Positions 24,238 to 34,500 of a stretch of 64,000 nucleotides of DNA are shown here, piece by piece; positions within the stretch are counted from its first letter, which is position 1, and each line of letters opens with the position of its first letter. Both the position numbers and the translations under genes were made by a program. The DNA is from Mytilus californianus (Eukaryota; Mollusca; Bivalvia; Mytilida; Mytilidae): contig NW_026262723.1 in the NCBI RefSeq assembly GCF_021869535.1, positions 86,802,324-86,866,323 on the forward strand, given 5' to 3'. Under the pieces are notes generated by a model, which was not told the origin of the DNA, made no database searches, and worked only from the letters and a program-made list of their open reading frames with translations.

Positions 24238-25755
24238 GGGTCATTTTCAAAAAATGTCGAATTTTCAGTACACCCATGCTAAAATTTGTATTTCTAATGG
24301 AAATTTCAGTTGTAATGGTTTAAATGAAAGCTTGTCGGATTTATGATTCTGAACATCGATAATAAACACGATTTACATCTATTTTGATAAGATTAAAATG
24401 TATTTAAGTCCGATTTTGGGGGGTATTTGTGTGCGTACAGTGTCAGAAAAACACATTGCAAATGATTTTTTCCCGATTTTGTGATCGCCTTGATATCTGC
24501 ACAAGGGACTTTTTAAGAACGTTAATAATTACTCTAACGAAAAATCGTAGCTTCTTAATCATTATATGTAACATATTATCTACAAACTAAATTCAATCAG
24601 CGTACGGGAGGTTCATTTCCATCCTGTTACCGCCAATTAAATCAGCCGTGATATTGTTCTCCCTATGAATATCGAATCAGTCAATGTTGATTTCAAAAGT
24701 TCAAAGTTACCTTTACATTTAAAACACCACGTTTCTTGTACGACAGTGTAGAGAAAAGAAATTTTAAGACATTTAGTGAAAAAAAATAGAGGGTACTTTT
24801 TTCATGTCTATGCTGTTACCAACAATTTTGATTAATTACACCAACAGTATACTTGTAAAAAGTGCATTATCGTGTTGGAAATCAAATTCACAACAGAAAA
24901 CCATAATCACTTCACCAACGGGAGTAGTCATTTCACAACAGCATTCAAAAATGAAGAAATTTGTCTATCCTGTTATGTCTATCCTGTTACTATGGTTGCT
25001 ATGGTTACAGTAACAGGATAGACAATTGTAGACAGAAACGTCGTTAAAAAAATTATCTTAACATATAGTTGCAAAACGAATGAAATATTTCGTTGTTTGA
25101 ACTCATCTTAAAGTTATAACGTCTTATTCTTCCCAATTAAGCATTTGCAGGTGCAATACTGATATCGGTAACAGGATAGACAAAAAGGTAACAGGATAGA
25201 CTTTTATATAGTGACATATCATAAACGTACGTTCCTGTTACCAATGAAATAAAGAGAACTTATGAGGGATTTACTTGATGTTGGGTTTATTTGAAAGAGA
25301 GAAAAAAATGCCGAACAATATGAATTGCTATCTTAGACTTGCATTACTGGTGGTAATTTTTACAACCTTTGAAAACCAATTTTTAGAGGCATTTTTCAGT
25401 ACAACCTGGAAAATTGGCAAATAATCTATTATTTTACAGAATGAATATATATAGAAGTTTATTCTCTTGAAAACCATCTAATTGGCTACGTAAAACAAGC
25501 TTAAAATTTTATCTAAACCTTTTCTTAATAACCCAAAATTTCTTTTGAAAATGGTAACAGGAGAGACAAAATATTGTACCACCTATCAAAACATGTTTCA
25601 AGATATTCTTGTATGACATTATTAAGATTGCATCTTTTAACATGTTGTTCTTTAAGTACTGTTTGTTTTGATTTGCTTATGTAGAGGGTTGCTTGAATAA
25701 GTAACTTTTAATAAATTTTTCAATTTCAAAATTCGACATTTTTTGAAAATGACCC
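24238..25755. mobile_element. 1.5-kb element with 28-bp terminal inverted repeats and clustered GTAACAGGATAGACA motif
   Basis: GGGTCATTTTCAAAAAATGT, continuing CGAATTTT, at 24238 is matched by its exact reverse complement ending GACCC at 25755: 28 perfect bases. Between them the motif GTAACAGGATAGACA or close variants occurs about nine times in both orientations (near 24621, 24806, 24963, 24976, 25010, 25168, 25188, 25236 and 25554). It includes a perfect 16-bp inverted pair at 24976-24991 and 25009-25024. No transposase frame was recognised. Flanks are AT repeats, so the target duplication cannot be decided. Confidence 0.7.
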
Positions 25756-25797
25756 ATACACAATATATAACCATGATAACCTTGGATAATATAAAAT

Positions 25798-26130
25798 AAG
25801 AAGATGTGCTTGTGGTATAATTGCTAATTAGACAACTCTCCACAGAGACCAAATGACACAGAAATTAACAACTATAGGTCACCGCACGGCCTTCAACAAT
25901 GAGCAAAACCCATACCGCATAGTCAGCTATGAAAGGTCCCGAATTGAAAAATGTAAAACAATTCAAACGAGAAAACAAACAGCCTAATTTATGTATGCAA
26001 GATAATGAACGAAAAAAAAAATGATACACAGAAACAAACGACAACCACTGAATTACAGGCTCCTGACTTGGGACAGGCACATACAGAATGTGGCGGGGGT
26101 AAAACATGTTAGCGGGCGCCCAATCCTCCC
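25798..26130 (-). repeat. Dispersed repeat J, copy J1 (minus orientation)
   Basis: Minus-strand landmarks in order: 'cccaagtcaggagcctgt', 'gttgtcgtttgt', 'ctcattgttgaaggccgtgc', 'tgacctatagttgt', and the tail 'gagttgtctaattagcaatt' followed by 'ataccaca..catctt'. The same order occurs at 55600-55870. Probably the 3' part of a retroelement. Confidence 0.65.
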
Positions 26131-26564
26131 CCCGCTAACCTTGGATAGTGGTGTAACAGTACAACATAAGAAAAAACTATAAAAATCAGTTGAAAAAGGC
26201 TTAACTCATCAGATGAATACAAACAGAAATACATATAACAAAAACACAGAGTGGACGTGGCAGGGTACTTATACATCCCCACAACAATAAAAAGACACTA
26301 ACCTCCCTTTAACAAGACGAAATTTTATACCATCCATCTATGAAATATTGTCTGTATATGGACAAAATTTCATATGGAAATTAGTCCTTCTCTGGAAATT
26401 ATTTCATAGATAGGGACAAAATTTCATAATACAAAGTCAATATTTTGCTTTGCAAAAGTAGGTTTGGCTCATGTGTGTCCATTGTTGAACTACTGATAGA
26501 AGTTATTGCATCCGTTTTTGTTTTTTTTTATATCATCAGAATGAGGTCGTGCAATTATCGTGGC
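26131..26564. other. No feature recognised
   Basis: A 'atgaaatattgtct' block near 26340 echoes 24215; otherwise nothing. Confidence 0.4.
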
Positions 26565-27015
26565 TAGGATGTAGTAGTATCGTAGTAAGGTCGTACTAGG
26601 GACGGCAAGCGCGTAGTTAGCAGCGCACTATTGTCTTCCTCATCGTAGTATGCGCACTATTGTCTTCCTCATCGTAGTATGATCGTATCAAATTAGACAA
26701 TATGGTAGTAGAAGCGCAATAAAGACGTAGTGAAATAGGGATAGTCGCAGTGAAATCGTAGTAAGGTCGCTGCGAAATATTTTCCATTGGCTTCCCGATT
26801 GCACCACATTTTCAATACGATGCTTCTACCTCCATCCCGATCTTACTACGTCCGTACTACGACCTTCCTACGCTTCTCAGACAACGATTAGTTTTGGCCA
26901 CGACTGCACTACGAATGTTCTGAGCATGTTCAAAGTTGGTCGTGGACCTCCACGATCAGGAAGACCTTGGCACGTCCTTACTACGACCTTACCACGATCT
27001 TACTACGACTTTCAA
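26565..27015. repeat. Repeat rich in CGTAGTAAGGTCGT-type inverted motifs
   Basis: The left half carries 'cgtagtaaggtcg' in several copies, and the right half carries 'cgaccttactac'/'acgaccttaccacg' in inverse. The region is visibly richer in CG than its surroundings. A 29-bp unit 'gcgcactattgtcttcctca' plus 'tcgtagtat' is directly duplicated near 26624-26682. Probably a mobile element with subterminal repeats; class unknown. Confidence 0.6.
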
Positions 27016-27087
27016 AATTGTTCATAATTTCTGAAAGTTCATATGAAATGGATAAGATTAACTCGTACTAACAGGGGCGTAGAAATT

Positions 27088-27116
27088 TTGTTGGTCATTA
27101 CTTTAATAACCCTTTA
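27088..27116. repeat. 29-bp direct repeat, upstream copy
   Basis: 'ttgttggtcattactttaat' plus 'aacccttta' is identical to 28598-28626. The two copies bracket the ALYREF promoter region and first exon. Confidence 0.9.
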
Positions 27117-27356
27117 CATTCTAAAAATCTGTTATTTGTCACACTGTTATAACGCCAACAAATATTCTAATCAAATTTAATACATGCAAAAAAGGAGCAA
27201 GTTGTAGGAAATGCTATTTCATGTATTTCAAGTTACTGGAATCACTGAAAACAGTCCGAGGTCAGATGAACGGTGTTAGATTACTCGGCCGGTGTGAGTT
27301 GATTGATCGAGCCACAAGGAATTCGGGAATCATATTTTAGCATGTAATATGATCTA

Positions 27357-27799
27357 CAGTACATGGCCAAAAGTATTCGTCACCTACATTTTTTGCAATA
27401 TATTATGAAGGCATTTATGGTCGGATTTTACAAATAAGATGTTGAAAGACACAGAATTGTCTAAAGAATATTTCTTTGTTTTGTCATAGTTTTGTCTTCA
27501 GTTGTTTTTGTTTTCTCTTGGTGTGAATATGTATAAAAAAATACAATCTAATGGGTAGAAATATATAGGGAATTTCTGAACAAAAAATAATATTTGTATT
27601 TATCTCATGAGAAAATGAAAATGCTCCACAAAAATACAAAACAAACAAATAAAACTGTGACCATTCTGCTTCTATTGGTACCAAGTTGCTAAAATCAAAC
27701 CAGAAATGACCCCAAATATGTTTTTGAAAAAAAGATAGTTTTATATGATATATATAGTGAAAAAAATCACAAGTGACGAATACTTATGGCCACACTCTG
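27357..27799. mobile_element. 443-bp Tc1/mariner-type miniature element
   Basis: The left end CAGTACATGGCCAAAAGTAT at 27357 and the reverse-complemented right end CAGAGTGTGGCCATAAGTAT at 27799 form terminal inverted repeats. Both continue 'TCGTCAC' and end in T-runs, and the left end is preceded by TA. A CAGT start, a GGCCAAAAGTATTCGTCAC core and a TA target are typical of Tc1/mariner ends. No transposase. Confidence 0.8.
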
Positions 27800-27801
27800 A
27801 A

Positions 27802-27846
27802 TACCCAATGAAAACACTAGTTTTGTCCTAGTGTTTTCGTTGGGTA
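27802..27846. repeat. 45-bp hairpin with 19-bp arms
   Basis: TACCCAATGAAAACACTAG and CTAGTGTTTTCGTTGGGTA pair with one mismatch around 'ttttgtc'. It lies 2 bp beyond the mariner-type element. Confidence 0.9.
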
Positions 27847-28152
27847 AAGAGCATATCATTACGTTCTAAAAAAAATTAAATTATTTTATTAAAACCACTT
27901 ATTTTAGTTCATCTGCACTACCTATTAAACAATTTGTACAATATATCACTGAATTTCCTTATTTACTTTTTGATTAATTTTTATAAATAGATCATGCACC
28001 AATGAATAATCATCAACCTGCTTCATGGTTTATGTATATTCAAAAAAGAAGAAGAAAATAAGATTCCCGAGACTCTCTGATCGAGCAGGAGTTTCATAAG
28101 GGGAGATAATCCAATTTGTAAATTTCCCTATCCCATCATGCACCTCGCGTAT

Positions 28153-28163
28153 GCCGCCATTTT
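28153..28163 (-). promoter_or_regulatory. YY1-type motif upstream of ALYREF
   Basis: The plus strand reads GCCGCCATTTT; the reverse complement AAAATGGCGGC matches the YY1 consensus AANATGGCGGC. It lies 80 bp upstream of the ALYREF start codon, where YY1 sites often sit near transcription starts of housekeeping genes. Binding is inferred only from the motif. Confidence 0.45.
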
Positions 28164-28242
28164 CACAAACTAGAGAACACGAGAACACCAACAAAGCCGG
28201 TAGATATTGATCGAACAACGTATTTCTACAAAGGTTATGACA

Positions 28243-28500
28243 ATGGGAGACAAAATGGACATGAGTTTAGATGATATTATCAAGTCAACCAGAAAAGGAG
28301 GTCGTGGTAGAGGAGGTGGTCAAAGAAGGGGACGCGGTTCCGGCGGCGGTGGTGGCGCAACAAGAGGTAGACGCGGTGGAGCAGGCTTTGGAGGCCGACA
28401 GACTCGAGGCGGTGGTGGAGGAGGAGTGTTTCGTGGCGGCATACAGAAAAGACGAACCAGTGGTGGTGGAGGTGGTGGTGGAAGACAAAATTTTTCCCGG
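28243..28500 (+). CDS. ALYREF: ALYREF exon 1 (coding part)
   Basis: Residues 1-86: N-terminal UAP56-binding motif and RGG-rich region. The donor is CGG|gtaaac at 28500/28501, phase 0. Reading past it adds about 30 unrelated residues before a stop. Confidence 0.9.
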
Positions 28501-31500
28501 GTAAACTTCAAAAAAGAAAAAATGTCGACTTCAGTCCTTGTTTTTGTTATAATTATATCATATATGTATACATGTCTGTACTGTCACTTATAAAATATTG
28601 TTGGTCATTACTTTAATAACCCTTTAATTGTGAATTATACCTCAATTCACGAATTATCACCAATTTCAATTTCGAATAAATGAAAGTCATCCAAGAACTG
28701 TCAAAACATTTGTTCAGACAAACAGCAATTCAATGCTTTATTAAAATGGCCAAAAAAGTTTTAGGAAACCTGTTATGGTATTTAACAATCACTTTTCCTA
28801 TGTGGTGTCAGAAATTTTCTGTTAAGGTGTCAAATTTTACAGGAACCTTCGTGGTGGACAAATATAGCAATAAGGTGTATTCATGCTCTAAAAATATACA
28901 CAAATTAATTATATTTTCGAAGAATTCCACGGTTTTCTACCTGTACCTTATATATTTTAAATTTATAAAGGAAAAGTCACCAAGTACAATATTTTTGGTG
29001 TTATCACAAAAATGGGGACATCAAAATCAGAATCTAGATGATTAAACATGATTTTGGTCTCAAAATATTTGTTTAATATCAGACTGGTGAATATGTGTCT
29101 ACCCAACAGTATGTTTGCCCTTAAGTACCTAAGATAAAAAGCCTGGTTAGCTGTCATTTTGACAGCCTTTTGTACATGTTGTACATGTATATTTTATAGA
29201 TGCCAGGTAAGTGAAACAAGATATATAGAATGCAACACCATAGGAGAGTTCCGGGATGGTTGTTTTCCAATCTCGAGATTGAAAAAAGTCATACCGTGTG
29301 ACTTTTGGTCTGGGTCCCCCTTGCAATGTGTTGCGGGGGACATAGAAGTACTGAGTGTCTGTCTGTCAGGCATTGTAAGCGCTCTCACATGTACAATTCT
29401 TGCCAGATGTTTATAAAGCTTATATCATAGGTTTATATCAGCAATGTTTCAGATAAGTTCAAAAGTCAGTGCTGATCAACCATTTTAAAAGAATTATACC
29501 CCTTGGAAATATGAATTATATAGAAAATTTCATTGTTAGCACACTCAGGTGTACAATTCTTGCAAGATTTTTAGGCAACTAATATCATAGGTTTATATCA
29601 GCAATGTCAGTGCAAATCAATTATTTTTAAAAGAGTTATGTCCCTTGGAAATATTAATTATATAGAAAATTGCATTGTTAGCTCTCAAATGTGTACAATT
29701 CTTGCCAGATTTTTATCAAATTTATATCAAAGTTTTAGATCAGCAATGTCTCAAACAAGTTTGAAAATCAGTGCATATCAAATGAATTTAATAGAGTTAT
29801 GCCCTTTGGAAATATTAATTACATGGAAAATTGCATTGTAAGCGCTCTCATTTGTACAATTTTAGCCAGATTTTTATCAAATTTATATCAAACATGTCAA
29901 AGGTTTACATTTGAGCAATGACATTGACAAGTTCGAAAATCAGTGCCCATCAATTATTTTAACCCTTTCAATGCTAAACACGGCATATGCCGCGATGACG
30001 TACGCCGCCAGCAACTACAGTGTCTTCCCTAGAAAATTTTTCATGCATGGTGGGTCCATGGTGAATTTGCAACGTGGGGCGTGACGCTTCTTTTTCAGAA
30101 TAAGTTACACTACATAATTTATATGTTTAAAGCCAAATACCAATCTAATTGTTTTATTATACATGTACTACAGCAATTCATATAAGTCATGGAAATTTAA
30201 AGTTTTTATTACAGATGAGAGGAATTAATGAAAGACCTTATAAACAATAATAAAAATAATCCAGTCTGCAATAGTTATTTACAAATTAATGTCATGTACA
30301 CATTATTGTGTTGATATCTTCCTTTGTTTCAACTTTCCAAAGGTCACCACACATTTTTAGTCCCCTATTGACGAAGTCGAAGGGGACTTTAGGTTTGCAC
30401 TCTGTCTGTCTGTCCTTCTGTCAGTCCGGCAAATCAGTTTTCCACACTTTTTTTCTTCATGCTTGAAGATATTGATTTGATATTTGGTATATTGTTTTAT
30501 CATGACAAGTTACAGATCAAGTTTGAATTTTGTTCCGGTCTGATGATTTTGTGCAGAGTTATGGTCTTTGGACTTAGAAAATTCACTCAAATAATCAGTT
30601 TTCCGCACTGTTTTTCGTCGTGCTTGAAGATATTGATTTGATAATTGGTATATAGTTTTATCATGACAAGTTACAGACCAAGTTTGAATTATGTTTCGGT
30701 TTGATGATTTTTATACGCCCGTTTACGGGACGTATAATGGTATACTGTTGTCCGTCTGTCCGTCCGTCTGTCCGTCCGTCGTCAACATGTCGGACAATTA
30801 CTCAAAAACACTTTAACCAATTTGCATTTTATATTTTATGTTTCCGAGTTATGGGGTTTATTCATTAAAAAAAGGGGGATTTTCCAGTTTTCGGACAATA
30901 ACTCAAGAATGCTTTCACCAACTTGCAAGAAATTGTGGAGAATTGTTTATATCTATTGACCTGAGCTCCCTTTCTATTTTTATATATTTAAGATTTTACG
31001 TTTCCGAGTTACAGGGTTTTATTCATAAAAGAAGGGGGATTGTCCAGTTTTCAGACAAAAAATCAAAAATGCTTTCAGCAGTTCTTATGAAACTTTGGTG
31101 AATTGTTTTTATCTATTGATGTAAGCTCCGTTTAGAATTTTATAAATTTTACATTTCTGAGTTATGGGGTTTTATTCATTAAAAAAGGGGGGATTTTCCA
31201 GTTTTCGGACAATAACTCAAAAATGCTGTCAGCAATTCTCATGAAACTTTGGTGAATTGTTTATATCTATTGATGTAAGCTCCCTTTATGTTTTCATAAA
31301 TTTCTAATATGACATTGAGAATAAATTGAACTTTAATTGACTACATTTATTCAGAAACCTATAATATGTCAAATATTTGATACAATCCAAATTCAGACCT
31401 GTATCAAGCATGAATATTGTGTCCATTTTTGCCCCAACTGTTCAGGGTTAGACCTCTGCGGGCGTATCCAGCTGCGCTCAGCGAAGCAGTTTATTTGCAA

Positions 31501-34500
31501 AGTTATGGTCTTTGGACTTAGAAAATTCACTTAAATTATCAGTTTTCCGCACTTTTTTCGTCATGCTTGAAGATATTGACTTGATATTTGTTATATAGCT
31601 TACACCATGACAAGTTATAGATCAAGTTAGCATTTTGTTCCAGTACAATTAATTTTTAACCGGTAGGGGACTATGTATTGCCATGCAATACTCTCAGAAT
31701 GCTTGTTCAAAATCAAAATCTTCCACCTTTGGTACTTCAATTGATGTATGCATTAAGCAATTCAGGCACTTTTTGGCATAGTCTGTTTCTCAAAGGTGTT
31801 TTAACTCTGTTTAAACATGAAAAACACCTTACACAATCAGCTGTTGAAACTGGAAAAACAAGACCAATTGCTGCATACTTAGACAGACAAGGATACAAAG
31901 TTCCAAGACTTGACTTTGTTCATTGCCTGCCTAAATGTCATGTCTTTACATTCTTTCACTAACAGTGTCCTCTGTTTGCTGATAGAATGGTTTCAGCATC
32001 AACAGCAAGTTGTTAAATAAAACTTTGAATGTCATCATTCCTTCACAGAGATTTTACAGGAAACAATAAAAAAAGTTTATTTGCGTTAATTACAGAAGTC
32101 GTCAATGAAGAATACCTGACATACGGACATACAGATGACATATTTGGCAATTACCTGTTTGGAAGCTAAGCTGATATTTTATTCATGACAATTAACTATT
32201 TTTTTTAAATACATCCCTGTCCGATTTATTTATAACACTTCATAATTGTAAAAATCCTATCTTGCCAAAATGAAAGAAATTTAGCCCCACTTGTGTAAAA
32301 AACGGCAAATGAATCCGCTACACTTAAGCCTTATGTGACTGATTGAAATAAAAATAGAACAACAAAAGAAATATTTCCGTAAATAACTACGTATATTTTG
32401 AAAGTTTTTCTATCAAATCTTTTAATTATTTCATAAGACACATCTTTTTCTCGGCCCGGTGGCGGTGAATTGTATTCTTCGATATAATCAATCAACCGTG
32501 ACTAATCTAAAAATAACTGATTGTTATGACCAATCAAAAAATAATTCGTCGATGTAAATATAGCTGATGAAAAAACTGGGAAACTTTATTAAAAAAAAGT
32601 TTTGTCCATTCTCGGTGAAATTACGTAAGTTTTATTTTATAATACCAGAGACTATACCAAATTTTAAATTTCTACTTTTTAAAGATCACAGTAAAAAAAT
32701 AACGATGTCAAACACCCAGCCGTTTTAAGGTGAAATTTATACTGGAAAAGGTTAAACTTTTTATTTAGCACAGAAAGATATGCATTGGAGATTAATCTGA
32801 CTATTTATTTATCAGCGAACTGGCAACTTCTATTATGTAACCGAAGTCTCGCTGTATATTTAAAAACTTATCAAGAAGGTTGTAAAATCCCGGCACGCGC
32901 TACATGATGCATCCAATTATCAGTCGGATGAGTTTAAAACACCTGTGGAGTGTTGTCACTTGTCACTTCACTTTTAAAATATCTATGATAAATATTTTAC
33001 ACAGTTATAATTTTCACACATAGCGGGATGCATTGCGGCAATGATGAAAGCATGGCGGTCGAAATTTATACATAGCAGTACTGCAATGCTTGAATAGCCT
33101 AGGGAAAACACTGCACTACTGTTCGTGGCTTATGTCGCGATTACTATGGATTTTGCATCCAGACTCGTAACCATTCCGTTTTCATTCAGGTCCTCTCTAA
33201 TTTTTCCTCGTGTGAATCGAGGATATTCAAGGTCACGTTTGTGCTAGAAATCGTGGGATTTAAATGGTAAAAGCATGCAGTAGAAGAAAAATCAATCAAA
33301 ATATTTTGACAAATGCAAATGGCGAAAGTTGAAAAAAGACGCTGTAAATATGGAGATATTTCAGCATTTCTATGGCGAAACTGACAACGAGGAATAGTTA
33401 AAAGGTTTCTAGTTATCTCAATGTGTTAATTACAGTCAATTCGTGTGGGAAATATGATTTGGTCCATCTTTACGAGACGTAGAAAAAGGGGGAGGAAACG
33501 GAGGTTGACTGAAAATTTTGAGGATGGAGCCACTTATTTGCGCCACTTTTACATTATACGTTGTGTATGGTGCAAATACGCTACGGAATCGAGCGACTGG
33601 TGTCTTCTTTATTATATGGCAGATAAAACAACAAAATAAATGAAGATTAAAAGTTGTTTTTATTCAAAATTCAACACAAATACAATAATTTACACCTTTT
33701 ACCTGTTAATTACCTGAAAATGCAGGTAGCTTGATGAAAACTTTACTAAAATAATTGCATAACATTACAGGGAGAGCATTTTTCATGCACTAACTTTTTC
33801 TGTTTCTCTAATAATAAAAAAGATACAGTACTACATTGTGCATCTCAGAACTAAAGTATCATTGCAAAAATGGAAAGTCAATATGATTAGTTTATGAATT
33901 TACATACATTGTTAAGTTGTATTTCCATTTTTTTTATAGTCTAAAGACACACCAGATGTATGGAAGCATGATATGTTTGACGGAGATGTTGGCGTTATGA
34001 AGAGAGGTGGAGGAGGAGGAGGAGGAGGTGGGGTTGCTGGCAACACAAGTAAACTTCATATATCCAATTTAGACTTTGGTGTCAATGATTCTGATATTCA
34101 GGTACTATAAATTAAGATTTTTACATAGTTCCCAGTCTTTGCCTATAATGTAAGAATCTTAGATCTCTGCTGGAAGTCACCTTTTGATGCCCCCGCTGCA
34201 GCAGAGAGGGTATTTAAGTTTTACCCTTGTCCGTTTGTACGTACGTCCCAAAGCTGGTTTCTGTTCTCTAACTTTAGTTTGCCTCAAAAAAATGTTATGA
34301 AAGTTATACACAATGCATATTACCACAGAATACAGATCAAGTTTGAAATTGGGTGGTGTCACTTTTACTGTTCTTGAGTTATGCCCCTTTATAAACATAA
34401 AAATTGCTGAATTTTTCATTTCCGTTCTCTAACTTTAGTTTGCCTCCACCAAATGTTATGAAACTTATACACAATAATTACCACAAAACTCAGATCAAGT

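Larger units (their letters stand above)
29963..33140. mobile_element. Candidate piggyBac-type element, ALYREF intron 1
   Basis: The left end is TTAA|CCCTTTCAATGC (TTAA at 29959-29962) followed by a CGGCATATGCCG palindrome, the pattern of piggyBac-family ends. An inverted but diverged counterpart lies at about 33065-33140, sharing 'CAGTGT.TTCCCTAG' and 'CGCGA' in the same order; the outermost right bases are not preserved. Elements A1 and B1 lie inside. The 94-codon frame at 31678-31962 is not recognisable as transposase. The right boundary is uncertain. Confidence 0.45.

Noticed and set aside
28271..28511. Glu/Val-rich, Ser/Thr-rich and Pro-rich frames over ALYREF exon 1
   Set aside because: These are shifted or antisense readings of the GGN-rich RGG region and do not resemble known proteins.
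31678..31962. 94-codon frame in ALYREF intron 1
   Set aside because: Begins inside the tail of element A1 and shows no recognisable domain; not supportable as a gene.
33445..33639. Basic 64-codon frame with CVWCKY, considered as a piggyBac transposase C terminus
   Set aside because: Too short and without the cysteine pattern needed; lies outside the candidate element's right end.
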